Shown here: piece by piece, positions 16,796 through 25,909 of the stretch
Numbering within the stretch: position 1 is the first letter of the stretch
Layout: the number at the start of each line of letters is the position of its first letter
Assembly: GCA_002838815.1 (NCBI GenBank)
Contig: LQGW01000052.1
Location: 124,001 to 188,000 of the forward strand
Source: Clostridiaceae bacterium JG1575
Lineage (GTDB): Bacteria; Bacillota; Clostridia; Clostridiales; Clostridiaceae
DNA length: 64,000 nt
Direction: 5' to 3'
Notes under the pieces: model-generated
The model's input: the letters and a program-made list of their open reading frames with translations, nothing else
Databases searched by the model: none
Told to the model about the DNA's origin: nothing
Translations under genes and position numbers: made by a program

Positions 16796-17982
16796 TTCCC
16801 GAGGTTCTTTCCGTCACAGCCCTTAATACCTACATAAAAAAGATTCTTGAGTCGGACTTTTTGTTGCGCAGTGTGAAGGTGGCGGGCGAAATTTCAAACT
16901 TTAAAAACCACTCCTCCGGGCATCTTTACTTTACGTTGAAGGATGCGGGGGCGCGCATCAACTGCGTCATGTTTCGGGGCATGCGGCAAAAGCTCAAAAA
17001 GCTTCCCAAAGACGGAGACCAGGTTACCTTGAGTGGCCGGGTTTCCGCCTATGTACCTGGCGGAGCCTATCAAATCTACGTAGAGGACATCGAAGAAGAG
17101 GGACAAGGCGATCTTTACGCCAAGTTTTTGGACCTTAAGGAACGGCTCAGTCGAGAGGGACTCTTCGATCCCGCGAACCGGCGGCCCATTCCCAAACACC
17201 CTCGCACCATCGCGGTCATCACATCACCCACCGGAGCGGCCATCCGTGACATCATCAAGGTGCTGCGCACCCGAAACCCAGCGCAAGAGCTTTTGATTTA
17301 CCCGGTTCAGGTGCAAGGGGACGTTTCTGAAGCTCAAGTGATTGACGCCCTGGAGCGAGTGAATGAGCGTCAGGAGGTGCAGGTGGTGATTCTGGCGCGG
17401 GGCGGGGGATCCATTGAGGACCTTTGGGGCTTCAATTCTGAGGCCATGGCCCGAGCCATTCGCGCGAGTCGCATTCCAGTCGTGACGGGCATCGGCCACG
17501 ACATCGATTTCACTATTGCCGATTTTGCGGCGGATCTCCGGGCGGCCACCCCCAGTCAAGCGGCGGAGCTGACCATCGCCCAGACCAGCGATGGCTTGGC
17601 ACGCATTGAAGAGGCACGGCGCCAGTTGGACCGAGGAATAAAGACCCGTTTGCGGCAGGAAAAAACTCACGCAGCCATGCTCGCGCGCATGGTTACGCAA
17701 AATGATCCCCGGTTGGTCATTGTGAATCACTACGCGAGCCTCTCTGAAGCTAAAGAACGTCTGGATCAACTTACGGGACACCGCTTGGAATTGAATCGGC
17801 AGCGTCTTTTGCGCGCGAGGGATCTTTTGCGAGCTTACAATCCCTATCATTTGCTGGACCAAGGCTACGCCATCATCAAAAACGAGCACGGGGAACTCAT
17901 CCGCGGGGTTTCGGCCCTGCATAAAGCCAAGGTGCTCACCATCCGCTTAAAGGACGGCGAGACCACATTGATTCCCAAATAA
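16792..17982 (+). CDS. xseA: exodeoxyribonuclease VII large subunit
   Basis: Large, catalytic subunit of exonuclease VII, which degrades single-stranded DNA to oligonucleotides. It has 396 residues. N-terminal OB-fold (SVTALNTYIKKILESD, then GEISNFKNHSSGHLYFTLKD), central nuclease domain with ITSPTGAAIRDI and ARGGGSIEDLWGFN, then VTGIGHDIDFTIADFAAD, and a C-terminal helical region for the small subunit. Start is GTG overlapping the folD stop. The order folD-xseA-xseB is standard in Firmicutes. Confidence 0.96.
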   Translation: MIPEVLSVTALNTYIKKILESDFLLRSVKVAGEISNFKNHSSGHLYFTLKDAGARINCVMFRGMRQKLKKLPKDGDQVTLSGRVSAYVPGGAYQIYVEDIEEEGQGDLYAKFLDLKERLSREGLFDPANRRPIPKHPRTIAVITSPTGAAIRDIIKVLRTRNPAQELLIYPVQVQGDVSEAQVIDALERVNERQEVQVVILARGGGSIEDLWGFNSEAMARAIRASRIPVVTGIGHDIDFTIADFAADLRAATPSQAAELTIAQTSDGLARIEEARRQLDRGIKTRLRQEKTHAAMLARMVTQNDPRLVIVNHYASLSEAKERLDQLTGHRLELNRQRLLRARDLLRAYNPYHLLDQGYAIIKNEHGELIRGVSALHKAKVLTIRLKDGETTLIPK

Positions 17983-18004
17983 CCACCGTTCCATGGAGGA
18001 AGAT

Positions 18005-18244
18005 ATGGAAAAAGAAACCCTTAAGGGAGAGCCCAAGGATCAGGATCCCACCTATGAAGAACTCATGGGTCAACTCACTCAGGTGCTTCAGCGTATGGAG
18101 GATCCTTCCACACCCTTGGAAGAACAGATGAAGAGCTATGAAGAGGGCGTCGCGTTATGCCAGAAACTGGAAAACCAGCTCAAGTCCTTTGAGGAGCGCA
18201 TCCGCATAGTGAACCAGGATGGGGAGGAGACTCCCTTTGAGTAA
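18005..18244 (+). CDS. xseB: exodeoxyribonuclease VII small subunit
   Basis: Small subunit of exonuclease VII, a short helical protein that coats the XseA stalk. It has 79 residues from the ATG at 18005 (GGAGGAAG just upstream), with the family core YEELMGQLTQVLQRMED and LEEQMKSYEEGVALCQKLE. An ATG 12 bp earlier is possible but would include the ribosome site in the gene. It overlaps the TTG start of the prenyltransferase by 8 bp. Confidence 0.93.
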   Translation: MEKETLKGEPKDQDPTYEELMGQLTQVLQRMEDPSTPLEEQMKSYEEGVALCQKLENQLKSFEERIRIVNQDGEETPFE

Positions 18245-19124
18245 TCCGATCCGGACCGCGGGGCGTCTCTTTGAGGCCAAGGAGGTCATCGAGGAGGCCC
18301 TTTTAGCCTCGGTCCGTACCCTTTCGGGTCCAGCGCACCTCAAAGAAGCCATGAGCTATTCGCTGCTGGCCGGCGGTAAGCGGCTGCGGCCACTCTTGAT
18401 GCTGGCTGCCGCCGATCTTCACGGGATGGTTTGGGAGCGGGTGCTTCCCTTTGCCGTATCCTTGGAGATGATTCATACCTATTCCCTGATCCATGATGAT
18501 CTGCCCGCCATGGACAACGATGATCTGCGGCGGGGCAAGCCCACCAACCATGTGGTGTTCGGCGAAGCCATGGCCATCTTGGCGGGGGATGCCCTATTGA
18601 CCGAAGCCTTCGTTTCTTTGGGGGCATCCTTACAAAAAGAACCTCAAGGGGCCAAGGCCTTGGCTTATTTGGGCAAGGCAGCCGGAACCTCGGGCATGAT
18701 TGGCGGTCAAGTGATGGATCTTTCCGCCACGAGCCGAAAGATCTCTCTGGAAGAACTTAAGATTCTGCACGCGAGAAAAACGGGCGCTTTGATCCAGGCT
18801 GCGGTTCTTCTTCCCGCAATCCTTCACGATGCGCCGGCCGAAGAAATTGCTTTCTTGGAAGCGTTCTCTTCAGATCTTGGGCTGCTTTTTCAAATCCAGG
18901 ACGACTGCCTCGATGAGACCTCAGATGAGATCACCTTGGGCAAAACCTGCGGCAAGGATGCACGGGATAAAAAGTCCACCTTTGTTTCCCTTTTGGGCCT
19001 CTCCGAAGCCCTGGCCTATCGCGCGACCCTCAGTGAGCGCCTTTGCGGTAGTCTCTCTTCGTTTGGCGAGGAGGCGGCCCTCTTGCGGGAAGTAACGGAG
19101 GCCATTATCGGTCGAACACATTAA
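18237..19124 (+). CDS. ispA: polyprenyl (farnesyl/geranyl) diphosphate synthase
   Basis: Trans-prenyltransferase that condenses IPP with allylic diphosphates, most likely to farnesyl diphosphate for bactoprenol and quinone precursors. About 295 residues. Motifs: AGGKRLRP (IPP binding), first Asp-rich site HDDLPAMDND, then DDLRRGKPTNH, GQVMDL, and the second Asp-rich site FQIQDDCLD. I favour the TTG at 18237, which has GGAGGAG seven bases upstream. An ATG at 18219 is the alternative and lacks a clear ribosome site. Adjacent to dxs, as in many Clostridia and Bacilli. Confidence 0.93.
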   Translation: MSNPIRTAGRLFEAKEVIEEALLASVRTLSGPAHLKEAMSYSLLAGGKRLRPLLMLAAADLHGMVWERVLPFAVSLEMIHTYSLIHDDLPAMDNDDLRRGKPTNHVVFGEAMAILAGDALLTEAFVSLGASLQKEPQGAKALAYLGKAAGTSGMIGGQVMDLSATSRKISLEELKILHARKTGALIQAAVLLPAILHDAPAEEIAFLEAFSSDLGLLFQIQDDCLDETSDEITLGKTCGKDARDKKSTFVSLLGLSEALAYRATLSERLCGSLSSFGEEAALLREVTEAIIGRTH

Positions 19125-19134
19125 AGGATGCACT

Positions 19135-21021
19135 ATGTATGAACTCTTGAAAGAATACCAAGGTCCTTCCTCCATCCCGGAGATGAGTTTGGATGAATTA
19201 AATCAGCTGGCGGACGAAATCCGAACCTTTCTGATTCAATCCGTCTCGAAAACGGGAGGGCACTTGGCGCCCAACTTGGGCGTGGTTGAATTAACGCTGG
19301 CCTTGCATAACGTCTTCGATTTTTCTCGAGACAAGCTGATCTTTGACGTGGGGCATCAATCCTATGTGCATAAGATTCTCACCGGGCGCATCGGGGGCTT
19401 TCGCACTTTGCGCAAATATAAAGGCATGGCGGGATTTCCAAAAACCGAAGAATCTCCTTACGACCACTTCAATACGGGGCACGCCTCGACCTCGGTTTCT
19501 GCTGCATTGGGCATGGCTCGGGCCAGAGACCTCAAAAAAGAGGATCATTGCGTGGTGGCCCTCATCGGGGATGGCGCGTTTACCGGCGGCATGGTTTGGG
19601 AAGCACTCAACGATGTGGGGTACCGCAAGACTCCTTTAGTGCTGGTGCTCAACGACAATGAGATGAGCATTTCACGCAACGTGGGCGGTATGAGCCTCTA
19701 CCTCTCGCAACTGCGCAGCGACCAGCACTACGAAAAGTTCAAAAAAGGCGTTCAGCGCAACGTCGAAAAGTTGCCCCTGGGCAAGCCCCTCTCGGACACC
19801 ATGCGTAAGATGAAGGACACCGTCAAGGCCATGGTGGTGGAAGAAGAGGGGATGATTTTTGAAAATATGGGCATTAAATACCTAGGCCCTGTGGATGGGC
19901 ATAACATCAAGGAGCTAAGCACCATTTTAAAAGCCGCCCGAGAATTCGACGGACCGGTCCTGGTCCATGCCGTGACGCAGAAAGGGCGGGGTTATGATTT
20001 TGCAGTGGCTCATCCTGATAAATTCCATGGGATTGCCCCCTTTGACTGCGAAAACGGAGAGGTGTGCTTTCGGTCGGGGAAAAATTACTCGAAGGTTTTT
20101 GGGGAGACGCTTTGTGATTTAGCGGCCAAGGATTCGTCCATTGTAGCCATCACGGCGGCCATGCCCGATGGCACGGGCCTTTCGAGCTTTGCCAAAAGGC
20201 ATCCGGACCGTTTTTTTGATGTGGGCATTGCTGAGGAGCATGCCGTGACCTTGGCGGCCGGCATGGCGATTTCCGGTCTTCGACCTTTTGTAGCCATCTA
20301 TTCCACGTTCTTGCAACGCAGCCTCGATCAGCTCATCCATGACGTAGCGTTGCAGAATCTGCCCGTGACCTTTTGTTTGGACCGCGCGGGCATTGTGGGG
20401 GACGATGGGGAAACCCATCAAGGCGCTTTCGACATCAGTTACCTGTCCATGATTCCGGGCTTCACCATCATGGCACCCAAAAACATGGAAGAACTCTCGT
20501 CCATGCTGCGCTATGCGAAAAACATCCAGGGCCCCTTGGCCATTCGCTACCCAAGGGGCGGTGACGATGAGGGACTGCGTCTGCCCGCTTTAAATGACTT
20601 CACCCTGGGAACATGGGAGGCTTTGGATCCTTTGGACCCCGAAGCCCCCATCATCCTCCTCGGAACGGGAAAGATGACCTCGCGTATGGCTCAAGCGGCC
20701 TTGGAGCTTCGAGAGCGTGGAATCCGTGCCCGGGCCATTCATGCCCCTTTTATCAAGCCTCTGGATGAACGCATGCTCAAGGATCTTTTGAAGGCGCAGC
20801 ATATTTTCACCATGGAGGACGGCATTTTAAGCGGCGGCTTCGGTCAGGCCGTGGAAGCCTTCTTAGGCCGCAACGGCTACCAAGGACGCATCACGACCTG
20901 GGGGTATGACGACATTTTTGCAGCCCAAGGCGACGTTCATTTGATTTATCAAGAACATGGATTGACCCGAGATGCCGCTGTGGAAGCCATCTGCGCGCTT
21001 TATCCAGGAGGCATCCGCTGA
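19135..21021 (+). CDS. dxs: 1-deoxy-D-xylulose-5-phosphate synthase
   Basis: Thiamine-diphosphate enzyme joining pyruvate and glyceraldehyde 3-phosphate, the first step of the MEP isoprenoid pathway. It has 628 residues, full length. Seen: SKTGGHLAPNLGVVELT, FDVGHQSYVHKILTGR, the TPP motif GDGAFTGGMVWEALN with NDNEMSIS, VGIAEEHAVTLAAGMA, and the C-terminal transketolase domain. The ATG has a weak upstream AAAGGA. Its stop overlaps the start of tlyA (TGATG). With ispA and ispH in this window it supports use of the MEP route. Confidence 0.97.
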   Translation: MYELLKEYQGPSSIPEMSLDELNQLADEIRTFLIQSVSKTGGHLAPNLGVVELTLALHNVFDFSRDKLIFDVGHQSYVHKILTGRIGGFRTLRKYKGMAGFPKTEESPYDHFNTGHASTSVSAALGMARARDLKKEDHCVVALIGDGAFTGGMVWEALNDVGYRKTPLVLVLNDNEMSISRNVGGMSLYLSQLRSDQHYEKFKKGVQRNVEKLPLGKPLSDTMRKMKDTVKAMVVEEEGMIFENMGIKYLGPVDGHNIKELSTILKAAREFDGPVLVHAVTQKGRGYDFAVAHPDKFHGIAPFDCENGEVCFRSGKNYSKVFGETLCDLAAKDSSIVAITAAMPDGTGLSSFAKRHPDRFFDVGIAEEHAVTLAAGMAISGLRPFVAIYSTFLQRSLDQLIHDVALQNLPVTFCLDRAGIVGDDGETHQGAFDISYLSMIPGFTIMAPKNMEELSSMLRYAKNIQGPLAIRYPRGGDDEGLRLPALNDFTLGTWEALDPLDPEAPIILLGTGKMTSRMAQAALELRERGIRARAIHAPFIKPLDERMLKDLLKAQHIFTMEDGILSGGFGQAVEAFLGRNGYQGRITTWGYDDIFAAQGDVHLIYQEHGLTRDAAVEAICALYPGGIR

Positions 21022-21857
21022 TGCGATTGGATCAATACCTCTGCGCCCAGGGACTTTGCCCCTCCCGAAGCTTTGCCCAAGAAGAAATCCAAAAAGGATT
21101 GGTGCGGATCAATGGACGGATCTGTTGCAAAAGCGCAACCAGGATTTCTGAGTCGGACCAGGTACGCTACGAAGGGAGCGGGCGCAGCCACGTCTCTCGA
21201 GGAGCCCAAAAGCTTCAAGGGGCGTTTGCAGCGTTTCCCTTTAAGGTAACGGGCTGCCGCTGCTTTGATGTGGGCGCTTCCACCGGTGGATTCACTCAGG
21301 TGCTTTTGGAGAAGGGGGCGCACTCGGTGACCTGCATTGATGTGGGCCACGACCAGTTGAATCCTCTTTTGAGGGAGGATCCTCGAGTGGAGGATCGCTC
21401 CGGCTTAAATTTTCGCCATCTGCCGCAGGATCTTGAGGCCCGAGCCGGACAGTTCCAGCGATTCACCATGGATGTCTCCTTCATCTCGGTGACCCTACTT
21501 TTGGAAAATGCCGAAAGACTCTTAGCCCTCGGAGGGGAAGGCATCGTCCTCATAAAGCCGCAGTTTGAAGCAGGAAGGGGAGCCCTCAGCGCCAAAGGAG
21601 TGGTCGTAGACCCCCAAAAGCACGAAGAAGTTTTGCAGCGGATGTTGCCCCTTGCCGCCACCCTTGGGTTAAGCCCCCAGGGGCTCACCTTCTCCCCCAT
21701 TAAGGGGCCCGAAGGAACCATCGAATATTTGCTGTACGTCAAAAAGATGAGGCTAAAGGATCCCAAGGCAGTGCTGGAGTCCTTTACGGTACGGGCGGTG
21801 GTGGAGGAAGCCTTTGCCGCCTTGCAACCGCCAAAAATAGAAAAGGAGGAAGCCTGA
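21021..21857 (+). CDS. tlyA: TlyA family 2'-O-methyltransferase/hemolysin-like protein
   Basis: TlyA-type rRNA 2'-O-methyltransferase (YqxC in Bacillus): N-terminal S4 RNA-binding domain (MRLDQYLCAQGLCPSRSFAQ with KGLVRING) and an FtsJ-like Rossmann methyltransferase with the SAM motif DVGASTGGFTQVLLEKGA and the catalytic-type DVSFISVTL. It has 278 residues, normal length. Members methylate 16S/23S rRNA in actinobacteria. The target in this lineage is not known from sequence. It overlaps dxs and nadK by single-base TGATG junctions, so translation is coupled across all three. Confidence 0.9.
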   Translation: MRLDQYLCAQGLCPSRSFAQEEIQKGLVRINGRICCKSATRISESDQVRYEGSGRSHVSRGAQKLQGAFAAFPFKVTGCRCFDVGASTGGFTQVLLEKGAHSVTCIDVGHDQLNPLLREDPRVEDRSGLNFRHLPQDLEARAGQFQRFTMDVSFISVTLLLENAERLLALGGEGIVLIKPQFEAGRGALSAKGVVVDPQKHEEVLQRMLPLAATLGLSPQGLTFSPIKGPEGTIEYLLYVKKMRLKDPKAVLESFTVRAVVEEAFAALQPPKIEKEEA

Positions 21858-22714
21858 TGGAACCACGCCCGAAAATAATGAGCCGCATCGGCCTTGGCAT
21901 CAATCGCTCCAAGGATCCCCAAGGGGGCATTCAGCGAGCGGTCGAAGCGCTTTTGGCCGAAACCTTCCCAGAGGCCGCGGTGCTAGTCTTTGATCACGAT
22001 GAATTGGTTTCCTTTGATGCCATGGGGTTGGATCTTTTTATCGTCCTTGGCGGCGACGGAACCTTTTTGGCGGCGGCTCGCCAATTGCACGGCCTGCGTG
22101 TGCCCATGCTGGGCATCAATTTGGGCACCTTGGGATTTTTGACCGCCGTGGAATATCAAGAAGCCCGGGAAGCGTTCCAACTGCTGCGTTGCGGTGCTTA
22201 TACCATCGAACACCGCCATATGCTGCGCACTCGCTTTGTCGCCGACGGACAAGAAGAGGAATTTGTCGCCCTCAATGACGTTGTGGTGACCAAGGGCTCT
22301 TTAGGGCGCATGATGACCTATGAGGTGACCATCGATGGTCACTACGCCGCCGCCTTTCGGGGGGACGGCCTGATTTTCTCCACCCCCACCGGGTCCACCG
22401 CCTACAACCTCTCGGCCGGCGGGCCCATCGTCTACCCCACCATCAACGCCATCGCCATGACGGCCATTTGCCCGCATTCACTGGGCGTTAGAAATATGGT
22501 GCTGGCCGGCGATTCCAATATTCTCGTTTCCGTCAAAGGAGACGTCTCCAACTTCAATTTATCGGTGGATGGGCAACAAAATTTCAACATCGATGCGCTA
22601 CGTTCCATTGAAATCACCGATTCGGGGCATCGTGCCCACATCATCCGACTGGATGGGTACGATTATTTTGATGTACTGCGAAAAAAGATCGTCTACAAGG
22701 CACAGGACTTGTAA
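21857..22714 (+). CDS. nadK: NAD kinase
   Basis: ATP- or polyphosphate-dependent NAD kinase producing NADP. It has 285 residues. The diagnostic GGDGT (residues 65-69) is followed by NLGTLGFLTAVE and later the binding region DGLIFSTPTGSTAYNLSAGGP. Family members are cytosolic tetramers. It is coupled to tlyA through TGATG and followed 11 bp later by argR, the standard order in Firmicutes. Confidence 0.96.
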   Translation: MEPRPKIMSRIGLGINRSKDPQGGIQRAVEALLAETFPEAAVLVFDHDELVSFDAMGLDLFIVLGGDGTFLAAARQLHGLRVPMLGINLGTLGFLTAVEYQEAREAFQLLRCGAYTIEHRHMLRTRFVADGQEEEFVALNDVVVTKGSLGRMMTYEVTIDGHYAAAFRGDGLIFSTPTGSTAYNLSAGGPIVYPTINAIAMTAICPHSLGVRNMVLAGDSNILVSVKGDVSNFNLSVDGQQNFNIDALRSIEITDSGHRAHIIRLDGYDYFDVLRKKIVYKAQDL

Positions 22715-22725
22715 AGGAGGAAGCG

Positions 22726-23184
22726 ATGAAGGCAAAACGACTCAATAAAATTTTGGACATCATCACAACGAAAAATATTGAGACCCAGGAAGAACTGGCG
22801 GAGGAGCTTCGCAAGGAGGGGTTTAAGATCACTCAGGCCACCATCAGCCGAGACATCAAAAACCTTCATCTATCCAAGGTGCTGGCCAAAAACGGCAAAT
22901 ACAAGTATGTGTTGTCCGTCAATGAACCCAAGGTCATCGACAATCAAATCATGACTATTTTGCAAAACACCATCACCCACGTGGAATACATCGAGCACAT
23001 GGTGGTGGTCAAGACCATCACCGCATCGGCCGGCGCCGTGGCGGAAGCCATCGATCAGCTGGGCCTTGAGGAGATCGCCGGCACGGTGGCGGGGGACAAC
23101 TGCATCTTTGTGATGTTCCGAAACATTAAAAAAGCCGAAGCCTTTGTGCGGCGGATGGATTCCATGGTGCGCAGCCAGGAATAG
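22726..23184 (+). CDS. argR: arginine repressor ArgR/AhrC
   Basis: Arginine-responsive transcription regulator. It has 152 residues: N-terminal winged helix (ETQEELAEELRKEGFKITQ, then ATISRDIKNLHLSKV) and a C-terminal hexamerisation/arginine-binding domain with AGAVAEAIDQ and the GTVAGDNCIFV segment containing the arginine-contacting GDN. GGAGG precedes the ATG. No arginine biosynthesis genes lie in the window. The position between nadK and recN is conserved in the phylum, so it may act at distant targets. Confidence 0.95.
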   Translation: MKAKRLNKILDIITTKNIETQEELAEELRKEGFKITQATISRDIKNLHLSKVLAKNGKYKYVLSVNEPKVIDNQIMTILQNTITHVEYIEHMVVVKTITASAGAVAEAIDQLGLEEIAGTVAGDNCIFVMFRNIKKAEAFVRRMDSMVRSQE

Positions 23185-23193
23185 GAGGGAACG

Positions 23194-24900
23194 ATGCTCA
23201 AAGAGCTCAGTGTTACAGACTTCGCCTTGATGGAAGAACTCAATCTTCACTTTGAGTCTGGATTTACCGTGCTCACTGGCGAAACAGGCGCCGGAAAATC
23301 CATCCTCATCGATGCCATCAGCTATGTGCTGGGGACGAAATTCAATCGGGAATTCATTCGAACGGGCGCCAAAAAAACTTCGGTGCGAGCCTGCTTTGAC
23401 CCCACCGGACCGGTGGAGGAGATTTTGCGTCGCGAGGGCATTCCCTTGGGCGATGAGGTGGTGCTGGCTCGGGAAAACCATGAATCAGGAAAAAGCGTGG
23501 CCTCCTTGAATGGGCAGCCGGTTTTGGTGTCCCTCATCCGAGAGGTGGGCCGCCATCTTTTGGACCTTCATGGGCAACACAACAATCAGCGGCTCTTAGA
23601 TCCTTCAGCCCATGGGGAGCTTTTGGATGCCTACGGGCATATTCTGGAGCATCCCGCTTTTTTAGCCTACGCCCGCGCCTATGAAACCCTCATGGCGCAA
23701 AAGGCTCGACTGGATCGGTTGACGCGAGGCAGCCAAAGGGAGCACCTGCTGGATTTTCTGACCTTTCAAACCCAAGAGATCCAAAAGCAAGGCCTCAGCT
23801 GCGCAGAGGAAGAAACCCTACGCGCCAAAGAAAAGCGCTTGGCGCACGCCCAACGCATCGGAGAGGCCGTAGCTCAGGCCCTCTTGGCTCTTTCCGAAGA
23901 ATCCCTGCAAGGCATTGAAGGCGCCGGACGAAGCCTACGTGGCATTGCTGACGTACTGCCCGAAGCCTCTCCCATAGCTTCCGCAGCGGAAAGCGCGTTC
24001 TATACGCTAGAGGAAGCACGGCATGACTTGGCGCGAGTGCAGGAGGATCTCTACTACGATCCCCAAGAACTCGATGAGGTTAATGCGCGGCTGTATGTTT
24101 ACGAAACCCTGCAGAAAAAATATGGGGCAACCACGGAAAAAGTCCTCGCCGAATGTCAGCGCATGGAGGAAGAGCTTTATGAACTCACCCATGCTCAGGC
24201 GCTCATTGAGGCGCTCACAGCAGAAATTCAAACGCTGGAGAAAACAGCTCGGGCGCTGGGGGAAGCATTGGCTGAAGTTCGGCGCGACGTGGCGAAGACG
24301 TTGGGATTAGCCATTGAAGGGGAATTGGCCTATGTAGGGCTGAAAAATTCTCGATTCCTTCCCGAGGTTCAAACGGAGGAAGCTTTCACACCCTTGGGCA
24401 CCGATCGCGTGCATTTTCTGATTTCCACCAATACGGGAGAACCTCTGAAGCCATTGGAAAAGGTTGTCTCCGGGGGAGAATTGTCCCGAATCATGCTGGC
24501 CATCAAGTCGGTATTCTTGGACAAAGAAGGCACCCCCACGGTGATTTTCGATGAGATCGACACTGGGATTTCCGGCCCCATCGCTTCAGCGGTAGGGGAA
24601 AAGATGGTGGATATTTCCGAAGGGGCCCAAGCGCTTTGTGTGACCCACCTGCCACAAATCGCCGCATGGAGTGATCATCACCTCATTGCCCATAAAGCGG
24701 AACGCAAGGGTCGGACCTTTTCGTTTGTGCAAAAGGCTACGCTGGAAGAGAAAACAGCGGAAATCGCCAAAATGCTGGGCGGTGCAGACCTCACGGAAAA
24801 CATTGTCGCCAATGCGAAGGATATGATGGCTCAGGCGCAAGGGAGGAAAAAGACCAAGCGTGCCCCCAAAAGCCCCGAAAACAGGTTGGGACGGCCTTAG
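23194..24900 (+). CDS. recN: DNA repair protein RecN
   Basis: SMC-like ATPase that acts early in double-strand break repair and recruits ends. It has 568 residues. Walker A is GETGAGKSILIDAI near residue 30, the central coiled coil spans roughly 160-370, the signature is VSGGELSRIMLAIK, and Walker B is PTVIFDEIDTGISG with the downstream CVTHLPQIAAW. It ends the xseA-to-recN block. In spore formers the next genes are usually spoIVB and spo0A. Neither is here. Confidence 0.96.
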   Translation: MLKELSVTDFALMEELNLHFESGFTVLTGETGAGKSILIDAISYVLGTKFNREFIRTGAKKTSVRACFDPTGPVEEILRREGIPLGDEVVLARENHESGKSVASLNGQPVLVSLIREVGRHLLDLHGQHNNQRLLDPSAHGELLDAYGHILEHPAFLAYARAYETLMAQKARLDRLTRGSQREHLLDFLTFQTQEIQKQGLSCAEEETLRAKEKRLAHAQRIGEAVAQALLALSEESLQGIEGAGRSLRGIADVLPEASPIASAAESAFYTLEEARHDLARVQEDLYYDPQELDEVNARLYVYETLQKKYGATTEKVLAECQRMEEELYELTHAQALIEALTAEIQTLEKTARALGEALAEVRRDVAKTLGLAIEGELAYVGLKNSRFLPEVQTEEAFTPLGTDRVHFLISTNTGEPLKPLEKVVSGGELSRIMLAIKSVFLDKEGTPTVIFDEIDTGISGPIASAVGEKMVDISEGAQALCVTHLPQIAAWSDHHLIAHKAERKGRTFSFVQKATLEEKTAEIAKMLGGADLTENIVANAKDMMAQAQGRKKTKRAPKSPENRLGRP

Positions 24901-25372
24901 AGGAAGCAATGAAGTCCAGGGCCTAAGGCTCTTCACGCGGTAAAAAACTAGCCCAGGCTAAATCCCATCGAAAAAACAGCAAAATCCCACCGCAGTCAAC
25001 GGACCGGGGCTTTTCGGGAAGCCTCCCCGAAGAGCCCCGGTCCGTTGACTGCTCTGTGGTCGCGCCATGGTGAAGAATGAAGAGCAAACTCCAAGCAAAA
25101 ATCTTGGGCTAAAAACGAACGACAAAAAGGGCCAGGGGCGGACGGTTGGATTTGATTGCACGGCGTTTTCGACAAAATCCGAGGAATTTTAAGGGGGATT
25201 CAGGCTAAGAGTTTAGAGGATTTAGCCCGCTTCCTCTCTTCATTTTTGCCATGAAATATGAGATAATAAGCCCAACATTTTATTGACATAATAAAAAATA
25301 CCATGAAGCCGGAGGCGGTCCAAAGGACCCCAGGAGCCGCTGGATTCAGTCAGGACTGTGGAGGGCATCCAA
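24901..25372 (+). other. gene-free interval between recN and nudF
   Basis: No credible coding frame. It carries the 27-bp hairpin at 24992-25052, an AT-rich stretch around 25240-25305 with possible promoter boxes (GATAAT near 25263, TTGACA near 25283), and a short GGTCC/GGACC hairpin just before nudF. The string ATGAGATAATAAGC near 25258 recurs before deoB at about 26876, so it may mark a shared -10 region. Confidence 0.5.
24992..25052. repeat. very long near-perfect hairpin without T-run
   Basis: A 61-nt inverted repeat: the 20-nt arm beginning GCAGTCAACGGACC pairs perfectly with the arm ending GGTCCGTTGACTGC, then a T/G pair and TTCGGG with CCCGAA around a 7-nt loop. Neither strand has a T-run after it, so it is not a normal terminator. 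Confidence 0.8.
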
Positions 25373-25909
25373 ATGATTAATAAAGAAACCACCCTTTCAA
25401 AGGACGTCCTCTATGAGGGACGCATTCTAAGCTTGGAGAAGCTCACCGTTCGAACGGACAAAGGTCGCGAGGCGAAGCGCGAAGTCGTGCGCCATGCGCC
25501 GGGCGTGGTCATTCTCGGACGAACCGAGGAAGGCGCAATGATCTTTGTGGAGCAGTTCCGCTCGCCCCTGGGAAAAGCCATTGTGGAGCTGCCGGCGGGC
25601 AAGGTGGAAGCGGGCGAGGATCCCTTGGTTTGTGCTCGGCGAGAATTCCAGGAGGAAACGGGCTATCGAGCCCAGAGCGTAACGTATCTTGGCAAAGCCT
25701 ATGCAAGCCCGGGCTATACCGATGAAGTGCTTTATCTTTATGAAGCTAAGGGATTCACCCACGAGCCCATCCCCGCGGATTTGGAAGAGTCCTTTAATCT
25801 TTATGAATGGACATCGGCGCAGGTGTTTGAAAAAATCAAGGATGGAACGATTTGCGACGCCAAGAGTCTCGCAGCGCTCTTTCTTGCCGGGGTATGCCAG
25901 CATGGATGA
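25373..25909 (+). CDS. nudF: ADP-ribose pyrophosphatase (NUDIX hydrolase)
   Basis: NUDIX hydrolase of the ADP-ribose pyrophosphatase type, clearing ADP-ribose and related nucleoside diphosphates. It has 178 residues. The Nudix box is GKVEAGEDPLVCARREFQEE followed by TGY, with the family's upstream ELPAGK and downstream YASPGYTDE. Start at the ATG with GGAGGG seven bases upstream. A GTG 15 bp earlier is less likely. It overlaps the next gene by 8 bp. The nudF-xerD-deoB order matches Firmicute chromosomes, with the fur/spoIIM genes found there in some genera missing. Confidence 0.93.
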   Translation: MINKETTLSKDVLYEGRILSLEKLTVRTDKGREAKREVVRHAPGVVILGRTEEGAMIFVEQFRSPLGKAIVELPAGKVEAGEDPLVCARREFQEETGYRAQSVTYLGKAYASPGYTDEVLYLYEAKGFTHEPIPADLEESFNLYEWTSAQVFEKIKDGTICDAKSLAALFLAGVCQHG

